The notes below the pieces were generated by a model that made no database searches, was not told where the DNA came from, and saw only the letters and a list, made by a program, of their open reading frames with translations. A stretch of DNA of 64,000 nt from Thereva unica (taxonomy: Eukaryota > Arthropoda > Insecta > Diptera > Therevidae): the NCBI GenBank assembly GCA_949987705.1, contig OX465286.1, positions 17,621,676 to 17,685,675 of the forward strand. Direction: 5' to 3'. Below are positions 1 through 10,899 of the stretch, piece after piece. Made by a program: the position numbers and the translations under genes. The number at the start of each line of letters is the position of its first letter. Position 1 is the first letter of the stretch.

Positions 1-239
1 TAGGGGGAGGTGTGGAAGAAAGTAGAAGCAATACTGGAAGCCATAAGTCGAAGTTTAAACGAAGGATCGACTCAATCTCACTTGATAGGATGTGCCCCAA
101 GTATTTTCAATTCTTTTGCATCCTCGACCAAATTGTATTGAGACACTCTGCACGCTACCTTTGCCCAAAAAAAGCTCGTGCTCCCAGAACCATGGTCATT
201 CGTGTAGGAATGGCATAAAGGATGTTTCGGCTGTGATCC

Positions 240-1565
240 AAATGCTCGCCACTCCATTTGGGTGAGTGTTTCCTAGAATTTCTCGTTTTGAATAACATAG
301 ATATTGCAAATAGGGTATGCAAACCCACTTTTGTCACTGGTATTAGAAAGAAGGTGCTGGACCTCACCTTCACTAGCAAGCTTCCCTCCGACAGGATTGA
401 AAACTGGCGTGTTCTGGACAAGGCCTCACTGTCGGATCATCTGCACATTAGATTCGACATTGTGGTCCTCCCAATTATCCGCGCCTCTTCTTTGGTTCCT
501 AAGAAAACCAACTAGTCTAAGTTTCAGGGGGCTTGTGGCCTCGAAATCAGACCTGCATGCTGTTTCTCTCAGCTCAGTGTTTGAACTGGCGACGGCCACG
601 CACCTTACTTATGTGCTGATCTCTTCCTACCATGACAGAAACACTGTCTTTTCCTTTCAGTCGTCACGTAAAGTGCCCTGGTGGAACGACATGATAGCTG
701 CAATGCGTAAAGATCTTAGGAGATTGTTCAATAAGGCAAAACATACCGGGCATTAGGACGAATCGGTTGGCTGATGAGATTCAACTCGTTCCAAAAAGCA
801 TAACGCTCCAGCGAGTTGCTTCTCGATGCCCCGATGTCAGAGTCGCTATAGTAATGATTGGAAGTAGGTGGAATAAAATATCGCGGCTTGGTTGTGGCCA
901 AGGTCTCGATTGCCTTGGGTAAGTGGCACTCTGTTTTTCTTAATGAAGTTCATACCATTTTGACCTGCGCTAGGCTCAACCTTGAGAAAGGTTTGAAAGG
1001 CGCCAACATTAAAATCTCTTCTGACTGCCAAGCTGCCATCAAGGCAATCTCAATGTAGAAGTTTTCTTCCAAAATAGTTGCAGGCTGTTTCGACGTACTC
1101 CAGAGCCTGACTAGAAGAAATGAGGTCTCGATATGCTCTGTCCCCGGACACTGGGGTATCGGGGGAATTGAGGGTGTAGACAGCCTAGCGAGACAGGGGT
1201 CTAAGACGTTGATCCAGGGCCCAGAACCCTTCAGTGGCTTCTCCTGGCCCCACCTCCAAGTCCCTGATAGAGAAGTGGATTAAGGGACTAAACCTAGCTT
1301 ATTGGTAATCAGTCCTAGGTCTTAGACAGGCTAAAGATCTTATAAAACCCGTTGCCTTAAAGGGTACTCTCACTTTAAACATAGCGGACCTTAGCCTGCT
1401 GCTGGGTTATCTGACTGGCCACGTAGGACTGCGGTATCACCTCCACAACTTCGGACTGTCTCAAAAGACAGAATGCTGACTCTACATCCAAGGCGGCGAG
1501 GCTTCCACACATATTCTTTGTGTATGTCCTGCTCTGATCTGGCTTAGAAAAAAAAACGTTTATCA
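240..1565 (+). pseudogene. Decayed non-LTR retrotransposon (LINE) with endonuclease, RNase H and terminal zinc-knuckle remnants
   Basis: Pieces of one LINE lie in order on the plus strand but in shifting frames. At about 258-460 the end of an AP-endonuclease domain reads CKPTFVTGIRKKVLDLTF and then the SDH motif. At about 680-755 comes a short linker (VPWWNDMI, LFNKAK). The reverse transcriptase is missing. At 858-1056 the start of an RNase H domain is visible (NEVHTILTCARL, then SSDCQAAIKAIS), and at 1140-1200 its end (SVPGHWGIGGIEG). At 1380-1550 a terminal region has the usual HLHNFGLSQ and STHILCVCPAL signatures. LINEs with RNase H belong to the I/LOA/R1 side of the tree; the exact clade is not resolved. 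Frameshifts, stops and the loss of reverse transcriptase make it dead. A SINE tail has landed at 762-830 between the domains. Confidence 0.8.
762..830 (+). repeat. Truncated SINE tail, copy 1
   Basis: This block begins ATCGGTTGGCTGATGAGATT and matches 1849-1919 over about 70 bases with a handful of transitions. It is the 3' part of the tRNA-headed repeat at 1647-1919, without the head. It sits inside the LINE relic, between the endonuclease and RNase H parts, so it inserted there or marks the deletion point. Confidence 0.7.
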
Positions 1566-1646
1566 TAGAGTTTTTGAGTCCTGCTCAAGTCCGGTCTTCG
1601 TCAATTGAAGACCATTTTGCCTTTGTCCGTCTGTTCCGCTAGTAGA

Positions 1647-1919
1647 GGGGGCCTCGGTAGCCTAGGGGTAAGGCGCCTGACTACTATCCCAGAGGTCCCG
1701 GGTTCGAATCCCGGCCAGCCCCACGGTCCTTCGCCTTTTCCACTTTTCCACTTACATAACTTTCCTTCTTTCTTCTCCCCTCTTTACATTCCTGATTCCT
1801 CCTGTCATAGCTTTCGCTAGTCCTTCCCCGCTCCACCAAGCGCATGTCATCGGTTGGCTGATGAGATTCAACTCGTTTCAGGAGGCATAACACTCCAGCG
1901 AGCTGTTTCTCAAAATGCC
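1647..1919 (+). repeat. SINE with tRNA-like head
   Basis: The first 76 bases (1647-1722) look like a tRNA. There is an A-box region TAGCCTAGGGGTAAGGC, a B box GGTTCGAATCC, a perfect T stem (CCGGG/CCCGG around TTCGAAT) and a D stem GCC/GGC. The acceptor ends pair over only five positions and the anticodon stem is poor, so this is a tRNA-derived promoter head and not a working tRNA. A pyrimidine-rich body follows, then a 3' block (1849-1919) that recurs at 762-830. The A and B boxes would serve RNA polymerase III. An alternative is a tRNA pseudogene that by chance lies next to an unrelated repeat; the second copy of the tail argues against this. Confidence 0.65.
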
Positions 1920-1972
1920 CCCCCCCCCCTCTCTCTCTCTCTCTCTCCCTCTCTCTCTCACTCTCTCCACTT
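1917..1972. repeat. Poly-C plus (CT)n microsatellite
   Basis: A run of C is followed by an interrupted CT-dinucleotide tract directly at the 3' end of the SINE. It may have grown from the SINE tail. Confidence 0.9.
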
Positions 1973-4335
1973 CTCATCTTCCGGCTAGAGCTGCTGTTCG
2001 ACATTCTATAGGAAAAAATAGATTGTCGAACAGTACAAAGGGGGCTTTCCCTAAGTCTCTAGTCTATCACATAAAAAAAAAAGAGTACCCAATAAGCCTA
2101 ACTTATCCGCAGTATACAACATGTGCGTTGCCCCGCACTCCTTGAGCAAAAAAAAGCTTGATCCGAACTTACGAATCTTAACAGACCTATTCATAGAACA
2201 TACTTCTGTTAGATATAATCTGTATATCATGGGCAAAATTCATACTGACATATGTAGATACAATCAGGTGGAAACAGACACCTCATAACATGTCTCCTGC
2301 ACTTGAGAGGTGTGGATCGTGCTACATGCAGGAAAAACGCCTTAAGAATTTTGGGACACTAATCCAAGGGCTATTTTAAGCCAGGCCACAAGCCTAGGAC
2401 TAGTCTAGTGATAGATGGTGCTTACTAAAAGCTAACATTTGTCAATAGTATATTTACAGGACTGTTATTGCATGATGAGGCATGAGAAATCTATGATGAA
2501 AGAAACGGAGTGATTGTGGCACCTTGACTGACACTTCTACATATAACTTCTAATTTTGACAACTATTGAAGTTTGTGCAACTTTGCGTCTATTATGGCAA
2601 CGCAATTATCAACGTCAACGTTTTGTGTTATTATTGATGCATCAAAGTTTCGTTTATGTTATTGGTCTATCCATTACAATTCTTTGTATCGAGAGATACA
2701 ACATTGTAGTGACTAAGACCAAATTTTGCATAATCCACAAGGTTGACACTTGATTGGCAACAATATCACTTCACAAAAGGACAAAATAAGCCCAAGCTAA
2801 GCTCATACGAAAATAGCTTCTCAATCATAGACTGAAAATCTTAAGGAAATAATTAACTAACGTCAAGTATTAATACATCCTTTCTTATCGATACAATTTA
2901 TCATCAAACAATGTATGTGGATGTAAGGAGGTTCCGATATCCCTCATTCGGTCGGTATTAAGTTGTAAAATTTAATTAATTTCAACAATATTGAATCTTT
3001 TCTCTGTACGGGTTTTTGGGCTGTTTTGTTTCACATATACCAACAACGGAAGAGATTTGTAATTGTAATTTTCAGAGTTGTAATTGTAAATTTAAGTTCA
3101 ATCAAAATTTTCACCAATTTATCAGAGCAGATACCATCATCACCTTTGCCACACATCATAATACACTCTTACTCGTAATACACACACAGCTATCTCCAAG
3201 AAGACATATTTTTGAAAGGTATTGTTCGCGGGAGGGGGTAGGGGGAGCAGAAGGGAAAAGATGTAGCATAGAAGATGGTTCATCATTGCGGAAATAGTTA
3301 CATAATAGAAAAGTTAATTAAATATCATACTACAAATACGAGAGCACACAGTAGTGGCGAATTGTCGTTCGTTCGTTCGTTCCTTGCCGTTGCGTATTGT
3401 GGAACATGGAACCATTAAGAATTACATTATGGATAAAGGGACGCGCATACTATGGAGGAGATTTAATCGAAGATACCTTTTCCCTCTCTTCAAAAACGTA
3501 TAAGTATAAAACTTTCTTCTTCTATTCACCACAAGTTTTGTACTAATACGAAATATATATGGTATACATTTTGGTATGTTTTCGTACACAATATCCAGAT
3601 ACATATCTACAAAATAATATTAAATATACTTTATACATACATACATATATGTGTATGTATACAAATTTCAAGTATGAATAATTCTTCAACAACATTTCTC
3701 AACGAGAGACTCCCTCTGGTTATCTCTGATGTCATATTCCAGCTTTTTGCATAAATAATTGAATTGATGTGAAAAGATGCCTTGAGAATGGGTTCGAGGG
3801 GGGGGCAAAGGAATGAGAATATCTTGGGTGACATCAATGAAGGACCAACTGTATAAGAGGGGGGGGGGGGGCGATCGGGACTTGTAGTGAATGAGAGTAA
3901 AGGGTACAAACACACAGGGTGATTGGTGATAAGAGATGAAAATGTGAGAAAAGGCGATGGCGGCGGCGGTATCAGGGAGGTGTAGAAAATTCGAAGTTAA
4001 TTCTATAAAATATAGATATATCACATTCTATATATATATATATATATAGATACAGTTAGAGAAATAGCATGAAGGTGTTTATAGAATAAATTTCAGGGGG
4101 TTGTTAGTGTGTATGCTGAATAACTATACTACTACATTAATACCGCATAAGATACCGTATAAGAAAATAATGAGCACATGAACAAGATATGGGGTTTCAG
4201 TCGTGATGGAAATTCTCTCTACTATTCAGAATTCATCTTATATTTATGAAAAAAAAAAAAAAATTAATTAAGCTTTTATAGATGGAAATTCACATTTCTT
4301 AATTTAAAAAAATATATATACCTTTCCTCAGTGAC
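1973..4335. other. No gene recognised
   Basis: AT-rich DNA with only short, unconvincing open frames. Notable simple sequence includes GTTCGTTCGTTCGTTC at about 3367, a CATA-rich tract at about 3635-3660, poly-G runs near 3800 and 3860, and (TA)n at about 4030-4048. I see nothing coding. Confidence 0.6.
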
Positions 4336-4652
4336 GTAGGGATTTTAAGGCAACCGACAATCTGTCGCTGTAGTTTTGGGTGGGGAACCGGCACTTTCCT
4401 GTGGATTCGTCTTTAATCATAGTAAGAGACTAAGCCATATCTTATTTTCGCTCTCCTACGTCAGCGTGCCATGTCTACTTTTCGATCTCCTACGTCACAG
4501 ATCAGGGAGCCGGCACTTTCTGATGGAATCGCCTTTAATCATGAAAAGAGATTAAGACACATCACCTTTTCGATCTCCCACATCACATCGCCTTTTCGAT
4601 CTCCTACGACAGCGTTTTGTCGCCGTAGTTTTGAATGGAACCCGGTGGAATA
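4336..4652 (+). repeat. Imperfect tandem repeat with CGATCTCCTACGTCA core
   Basis: A phrase of about 80 bases containing CCGGCACTTTC and TTTAATCAT, followed by an AAGAGA-TTAAG-like segment, occurs at about 4386-4440 and again at about 4509-4570. The words CTCCTACGTCA and TTTTCGATCTCC recur four times between 4450 and 4612, and TGTCGC-GTAGTTTTG occurs at both ends. This is a degenerate minisatellite with a period of roughly 130 bp and shorter internal repeats. It is non-coding. Confidence 0.6.
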
Positions 4653-5199
4653 AAAACTGTGCAGTTCTTTTTATTCTTCCATCTTGAAGGAGACCCAATT
4701 TCTGCTGAAAGGATGGCGTAGACCATCACGACCAGAGTTTAGGTATACAAAATTGGATGCCATCAGCTCAGAATCGGGACCGATGGAGAGACCAGTATCG
4801 AAAGAGCTGTAAAAGAAGAAGGGGAAAAACGAAAATAGAACCATCAACATTTTTAATGTTAAGCTCTGCTCTTTCATAAAAACCAATGTCTAGCTAATAA
4901 AAAACCAATGCTGCAACATAATACCGTGACAATGAATGACGCTGTTTCCAAGGGGCATTAACTTCCGATTACTCCTTATTATCTTTCTTTAATTCTTTCT
5001 TTGTGGGAATAGTGCACGCGCAACTTAATTCCGAAATCGCACAACCCACAGGAATATATCATACAAAATATTACATGGTGAAGCGCCGTCAGCTGGCTCG
5101 CAAATACAGAGCCTTTTGGAGACAAAGCTGCTTCAAAGGCCTGACAATAGGAAGCCTTGCAACTTTTGTGGTATTCCACCTGGGCTTTTGTGGTATTCA

Positions 5200-5885
5200 A
5201 CGTTTGTACTACCAGTTCGTTATGCCGTTTGTCACGTCATGGTGCAATGTCTATCACTAAGCTTAGAGGAGGGTGCTAAAAGAGGTGGCGACGAATCCTG
5301 CGTTTGAACTCTTGAATTTTTATAAAAGTTCGAAAATACTTTCTACGAGATTTTGTTTCAAAGACCAGTTGTTCTATATAGAAACGTGCTCCTAATTTGT
5401 TCGAAAGGGTGCTAGAGGAGGTGGTCATGAGCCCTGCGTTTGAGCTCTTGTATTTTCGTAGGAATTCGCAAATACTCCCTGCAAGAGATTGTTCCAGAGA
5501 CGAGTTGTTCTATTTCGAAACGAATGCCTAGTTTGTTCGGGAGGGTGTTGAAAGAAGTAGCAAAGAACCCTGTGTTGGAACTCTTGAATTTTTGTAGGAG
5601 TTCGAAAATACTGCCTAAGGGAGATTGTTCCAGAAACAAGTTTTTCTATTTAACGATTAAATGAGCTCCTAGTTTGTTCGAAAGGGTGTCAAAGGTGGTG
5701 GCGATGAACCCTGCTTTTGAACTTTTGCATTTTGGTAGGAGTTCGAAAATACTCCATATGAGAGATTGTTCCACAGACGATTTTTACTATATTAAGAAAC
5801 GAATTCCTACTTTGTAGAGGGCGCAAAAAGGGTGCCTGTGCAGGTAGAGGGAATGAGACATGCGGATTAATCACGCTATAATATA
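5200..5885 (-). repeat. Tandem array of about four units made from the 3' end of a LINE
   Basis: Four imperfect units of about 136-187 bp start near 5258, 5411, 5547 and 5689. Each carries words such as CCTGCGTTTGAACTCTTG, GGAGTTCGAAAATACT, GAGATTGTTCCAGA and GTTTGTTCGAAAGGGTG. The same words occur once in the minus-strand LINE at 59.95-60.10 kb. Read on the minus strand, they correspond to the last coding stretch of that LINE (RLWNNLPQSVF, then LQFKREVHRH in the plus copy at 59 kb). The array is preceded at 5200-5257 by the LINE 3' untranslated motif and followed by the upstream word GGTAGAGGGAATGAGAC. So a LINE tail was locally amplified in tandem. It is not coding. Confidence 0.8.
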
Positions 5886-7446
5886 ACCCGAATCTAGAGC
5901 TTGAGTTTCCAAACTCCGCAATCCTCTCCGATGGCTCTGCAGCCCAATTGGAGCCTTGACCTCCTTCAGATTCTACATTCGAACTTCAGCGAGTCAAACG
6001 ACCGATCTACGTATCAGCTCCACTTATTTTGGTCTCTCGAACCGAAATTTGCATGATTGTACACCACGCAGCGATTATTCTCACTGAAAGAGTACATTCG
6101 AACTCCTACGTCCACATGTATTTGATCTTTTCTATGGTGCTTTCTTTTTAGGGTATATGAGAAAGTTGGACTTATAAAATTATAAAAAATAAATACATTT
6201 TACCAAAAATACACTGCCACACACTCATTACATATACATACTTCCAAAAAAAAATTAAAGTTCTTGTGCTTTCCTCCATAAGGTTTTTTTAGGAGGAGCA
6301 TCGCACAGAGCCACAAAAGGATGAAAATTGTTTTCTCGGGGTCCTTTTGAAAATTTTAAAACAGAGTAAATGGGGACTTGATTTTAATCTTTAAGTTAAG
6401 ATATTCCCAAAAGCAACAGGACTTAACAACAGCAGCCAGCAGCAACAACAACGTTATATACATATACACCATCAAACTTTTACCGTTAAAAGGTATATTA
6501 GGGGCCCAAAAATTGTTGTTTAAAATCTTTCAAAAGGGAGTAATTTAACATATATACACACATACACACACTAACACAATGTGCACACTACTCAAATCCT
6601 CCTACATCTCCTCTCCTTTGAACCTACCACCTTCAGCAGTTGTTGTACTTCTTAAGTTCTTTTCCCCACTACCCCCACACCGCACTTCCCCCATCTTCTG
6701 TCCCATACACTTACACCCACCCACCCACATACAATACACAACCGAAAAATCTACCCAAAAGCATTCTAGACTATAATAAATCAAAAATATGGAAATTAAG
6801 GGCTCGTTTCTTAGTTTCAAAACAGCACAAAAGTTTTAACGATTGTCTCTTAAGTACGCATTTATAAGGTTTTACGAAAATTACTTTATACATAACTAAA
6901 CATTTAATAAAACTCCTCGGTCTCTCTCTCCTTCGGTCATTTTGTGTGGGTATATATGGGATGCTGGCCCCAAAATGTGGCAGTAGCCATGGAATGACAG
7001 TGGAGTTCTAGTGTGCGGGGGAGGGGGGATTTTCAAGGATATAAATATAAATATAAGTTGTCAAGTGTGGTGGGTGATGTAGAACACAATTTTCTTGAAT
7101 ATTATTTTCATAATTTCAAGTTTTTTTATCAATCCCCCCCCTCTATTTTTTACATATTTAAAAAAAAAAGGATTTTTGTTCCTGTTCTTACCCAATTTGC
7201 AATTACAACAAAATTGAACCTTCTGGTTGTACCTGAAATGAAAAAGAGAAAACAAGGATTAAAAAATATTACTTCATATTTTTTTTTATCAAGAAATATT
7301 TTAAAAGAAACAAAAAAACTACATAAATATAATAACAAAACACACCACGATCTCCCTCGTATGTACACGGTCCAGGCAACTAGCGTAATTGTGCTCAAAG
7401 GGTACGGTGCATCGCCCCAATCTGCTTGAGCCCCCCATATCACCGT
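5886..7446. other. No gene recognised
   Basis: AT-rich sequence with CAACAACAA, CCCACCCACC and (CACA) tracts around 6425-6730 and poly-A/T runs around 7150-7290. Open frames here are short and of low complexity, and I do not accept them as genes. Confidence 0.55.
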
Positions 7447-7600
7447 AATCTAATTAATAATATTTTATTACCATTTCATTACCCTTTTATTGACCTTTTA
7501 TTACCCGATTATTACCATTTTATTATCATTTTATTACCCTTTTATTACCTTTTTATTATCACTTCTCAATTATATTTTTAATCACAATTCCACGCTACCG
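7447..7600 (+). repeat. TTATTACC-rich dispersed repeat, locus 1
   Basis: Tandem, slightly varied words TTTTATTACCC and TTATTACCTTTT run for about 100 bases and end in a CTTCTCAATTATAT phrase. Similar phrases occur on the same strand at 10797-10895, 56468-56516 and 62586-62635. Nature unknown. Confidence 0.6.
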
Positions 7601-7833
7601 CTCATTTCCTTTCTTTCTTTCTTTCTAATAATCGACCATGGTAGTATACTAAGCTTTGGTTTGTTACACATGGGCCTATATGCTACTTCTCTCTCTATCC
7701 TTGATTCACAAGGTTCGTCCAGTTTGGTCTATAGTTTCAATGTTATCCATGTTATGGTCGCGCAACTCTTTATCATCCCGAACGCGCTCGCTCTTTATAT
7801 CATCCAAGCTGGGACGACCACATTTAAATTCAT

Positions 7834-8247
7834 TTGTCCCCTAGTTACCGGATAGTAAATATAGAGAATGCGTGCTTGACCACCTGTAAGGCCCACTACG
7901 CTAAAACGGAAACGGGAGACACTGCCGGGGATGTGCCTGCACCTAGACGGTATAGTGTAAAATTCTTACCGGCTAAATCCTTGACTTTTGAGTCCAGACT
8001 AGACCACAAGCCGTATAAAGATATTTCTTTGGCTTTACGTTATCTCCACGACAGCGACGGATCTGTCTCTGCTTTCTTTATTGAAAATGTGACTTCCACG
8101 ACACAATTCACTCGGTACATTCTACCAGCGAGCAATAATAATAAGAGTGATGAGCTAGAACAAATTTTTAAAAATGTTTCATTGTCCTTGAGATCAGCTG
8201 ATAAAAATTTCAATGCGAGTGAAAAAGTCAAAATATCACAGATGTAA
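7834..8247 (+). CDS. Unidentified open reading frame, 137 codons
   Basis: This frame runs without a stop for about 410 bases and has a mixed, protein-like composition, unlike its low-complexity neighbours. The middle contains PAPRRYSVKFLPAKSLTFES and later SLALRYLHDSDGSVSAFF; the C-terminal part is Asn/Ser/Lys-rich. I see no signal peptide, membrane helix or known motif and cannot name a family. It could be a fragment of a transposon protein, since surrounding DNA is repeat-rich, or a single exon, or chance. The chosen start is simply the first ATG in frame; a real exon could begin elsewhere. Confidence 0.2.
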   Translation: MSPSYRIVNIENACLTTCKAHYAKTETGDTAGDVPAPRRYSVKFLPAKSLTFESRLDHKPYKDISLALRYLHDSDGSVSAFFIENVTSTTQFTRYILPASNNNKSDELEQIFKNVSLSLRSADKNFNASEKVKISQM

Positions 8248-8546
8248 TATCTATGGTAAAAGGAGGTAGCATTACTTTCACACTACACGCAATGTGTGTG
8301 AAAGAAAGATAAAAAAAGAAGGGGAAGTACGAGTGAACAATAATGGACAATACAAGTGTAATCAAGTAACGCGAGTGATGTACCAACACGAAATTTAACC
8401 GCAGACATACTCAAATTCTATACCGACACGTGCTCTGTTCTCACGTTGGCTCCATTTGAATGTAAACATTGCATTTTTAAATTTTTTTTTATTTTGTACT
8501 TTTTAGTCCATTCATTTTTTTCGGGGGCAATATAAAAAAAATTATT

Positions 8547-8833
8547 AAGGTAGGTCTACACGGCACAAATAGATCGTTGCGTGTGAACTCAACTGTTCGG
8601 CTTGCACAATCTAAAAGGATTGTACCAAATATGTCCCGGTGATGTTCGACCACTTGCTCCTCCGACCTTATCACAATCAATGTAACATAATATAACGTAT
8701 AGATAAGTATAAATATAATGCGCAATAACTAATGGAGGTAATTTTCACTCGTCATTTGCACTCAGTTTATTTACACAATTCGACTTGCGCCAGACAATTT
8801 AAAAAACTAAATCGTTGCGTATGAACCTACCTT
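8547..8833. mobile_element. Small non-autonomous inverted-repeat element (MITE)
   Basis: The left end reads AAGGTAGGTCTACACGGC and the right end, read on the other strand, AAGGTAGGTTCATACGCAAC. That gives an inverted repeat of about 15-18 bp with a few mismatches enclosing 250 bp of non-coding DNA. Inside, ATCGTTGCGTRTGAAC occurs near both ends in the same direction. No convincing target duplication is visible. Confidence 0.5.
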
Positions 8834-9021
8834 TACGATAAGTATGACACGCTGCCGTAGTATCGTTTAACCGACGATGCAGCGTACGTATTGCGAGAAT
8901 GATTCTTCTTTTTAAATCCATTCGGAGAAGTATAACACGCCGCCGCGCCATCGAAAAAATCTAAGCAGTAGCTAAATAGTTTTTGCAGTAATTTGCATAT
9001 TTTCGGACGAATTTAAAAAAA

Positions 9022-9711
9022 AACTTATTTAATGTGAAACAAAATTCTCCGGGGGAAATTAAAAGAAATATTTATTGTGAAGTCGATAGCTTACTGTACT
9101 ATACTCGTCATACACTTTCATTCGATACCCATAACAAGGACGTTGTAAAGAAAAAGTAAGCCGCCATTTTGTGTTGGCCGCCATTTTGGGTTTTGAATGA
9201 CGCCACATAGCGAAGTGTGTTCTACTTGTCACACCCTTCCATTTGATACCCATTTCGAGGGTCGGGGAGCCCAACTGCAAAATTCGACTGCCATCTTGGA
9301 ACCGCCATCTTGATTTTTTTACAAAATGATCAGATTGTATTGTCATGCGAACTATACGTATGTGTAAAATTTGCAGTTGATCGGTTATATGTAAGTGGGT
9401 CAAAATCAAGTTCAACATTTGTTTACAGTACACACCCATACAAATCAAGGAAATATAAGCTGAATTGTCATTGATAGCGGGGAAATCAAATGTAAACAAT
9501 AAAATTCTTTGATTCTTCACCCACGTCATGGTATATTTCTTTATTCAATATAAACAATAGTTTTTGAGCTGCAAATCAAAACTATATGCCATAATTTCGT
9601 TATCATCGGTTTTTGTTCTGGAAGCAAATTTAGAGACGTATTCACGTCAAAAACTTGTTTCATATGAAACAAAATTCCCCGAAGGAAATTAAAAAAAAAA
9701 TTATTATGACG
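9022..9711. repeat. Segment flanked by 55-bp direct repeats, with CCGCCATTTTG motifs inside
   Basis: The phrase GAAACAAAATTCYCCG plus GGAAATTAAAA occurs at about 9022-9075 and again at 9652-9705 in the same direction. Between them lie repeated CCGCCATTTTG / CCGCCATCTTG words (about 9160-9315), like those in the MITE at 16.2-17.0 kb. It may be a non-autonomous element or a recombination product of one. Open frames in this stretch look incidental. Confidence 0.45.
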
Positions 9712-9719
9712 AAAAAAAA

Positions 9720-9786
9720 GCACCGCGCAGCCGAAGAATCGAACTCGGGGCCCCCAGATGAGGGTACTTCTCCCTAGCCTATCATT
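9720..9786 (-). ncRNA. tRNA-like module (probable SINE head), inner copy
   Basis: On the minus strand this has a B-box-like GAGTTCGATTC, a T-stem pairing CCCGAG/CTTCGG (imperfect) and an A-box-like TAGGCTAGGGAGAAG. The acceptor stem is not complete, so it is a degenerate tRNA relic or SINE head, not a usable tRNA gene. It lies 34 bp downstream of a second such module on the same strand. Confidence 0.4.
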
Positions 9787-9820
9787 TCAGAAAGAAGAAA
9801 AAGAGAAAAAGAAAACAACC

Positions 9821-9906
9821 GGCCTGCCCCGACCAGGAATCGAACCTGCAAACGCCACACTACGCTGAATCGAGGATCCGACGCTCTACCCACTCCCCCA
9901 TCGGCC
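9821..9906 (-). ncRNA. tRNA-like module (probable SINE head or tRNA pseudogene), outer copy
   Basis: Read on the minus strand, 86 bases begin and end with GGCC. A good T arm (GCAGG-TTCGATT-CCTGG) and an A box (GGGAGTGGGTAGAGC) are present. The anticodon stem is not well formed and only about four acceptor pairs hold. The length resembles tRNAs with a long variable arm, but a tRNA-derived SINE is more likely in this context. Confidence 0.45.
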
Positions 9907-10357
9907 TGCTGCCAGATTTACAACAATAAAGTTATTTGTTCGGTGCCTATGAAATGTTTAGGTTGAACCAATTTTAACAGTTTTTTATGCCTAACTTCGA
10001 ACTCCGTTATCAGAATTTAGAAAAAATTTAACGGGACCACCGTGGGAAGCTCCCCCTTCAAATGAACCAAAAAAAAAGCAAAAAAGTTATTGGGTTACAA
10101 AGTTATGCGTGAACAGGACCACAAAATACCTACACGTGGAATTGAGTAACCTCCTCTTTTTTTGAAGTCGGTTAAAAAAGGGGAATCAAGGAAAATTTCT
10201 GTTTCGTTCATACTCTTCTGCTTTTTGCATAGAACATATCTGCATCGCGTGTTTGTTCATAATTTTTTTGAATTTTTCTTTAATGTTATTGCTTATTTCT
10301 CTTTCATATGTTTAACTCTTTTACTTGTACTTGAGCTCTACCTAATCATTCTTGTTA

Positions 10358-10543
10358 TTATTGCTCGCTGATTCTACTAAGAAGCTCCTGCCCATGGGTT
10401 CTGTGGTCGTTGAGGACTTCATGCAGCCGCAGTTCATCAGAAAGCAGTGTTTTTACATTCCATGTTCCGATTCGTGTCTTGGTTCGAAAAGCAAAGGTCG
10501 TCATCGAATTTTGTCCATTCGATTCCAAGCCATTGTTTGACAA
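10358..10543 (-). pseudogene. LINE endonuclease start, fragment
   Basis: The minus-strand peptide contains RIGTWNVKTLLSDELRLHEV. This is the characteristic opening of the AP-endonuclease domain of many LINEs (TWNVRTL, followed by a basic helix), where the Asn helps bind the metal ion. Only the first strand and helix of the domain remain. No reverse transcriptase follows in the expected direction towards lower coordinates. Confidence 0.6.
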
Positions 10544-10796
10544 TTCGTAGCAATGGTGTCGCTATGGGAGCAGATTGCTAACTCTCAGGCCAACCACGTA
10601 TGGTTTATGACGCAGAAAACTAGCCAACTAGAAGAAGTACCCTCGGGAGACACCGCGGGGAGGAGGGATAAGAACTTCCTAACAGAACCGCTAGTTGTAC
10701 GTCTACAGATACTCTTCTCGGATTTTGATAGAAATGAGAAATCGGATGCTACCATTTGCCAAGGTCTTTGCTAGCCGTTCGCCCCACTTGCCTTTT

Positions 10797-10895
10797 ATTA
10801 GCCGTTTACTACCCTTTTGTTTATTACCTTTTATTACTCCTTAATTACCTTTCATTACCCTTTTATTACCCTTTTTTACCACTCCACAAATTATC
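10797..10895 (+). repeat. TTATTACC-rich dispersed repeat, locus 2
   Basis: Words TTTTATTACCCTTTT, TTAATTACC and a closing ACCACT-CAAATTATCAATC resemble the loci at 7.45 and 62.59 kb, in the same orientation. Confidence 0.55.
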
Positions 10896-10899
10896 AATC

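Noticed and set aside
1647..1722. Functional tRNA gene
   Set aside because: T and D arms are good, but the anticodon stem and two or three acceptor pairs fail, and a repeated SINE tail follows.
7490..7855. 121-codon hydrophobic frame
   Set aside because: It translates the TTATTACC repeat and T-rich DNA; the neighbouring frame at 7834-8247 looks more protein-like.
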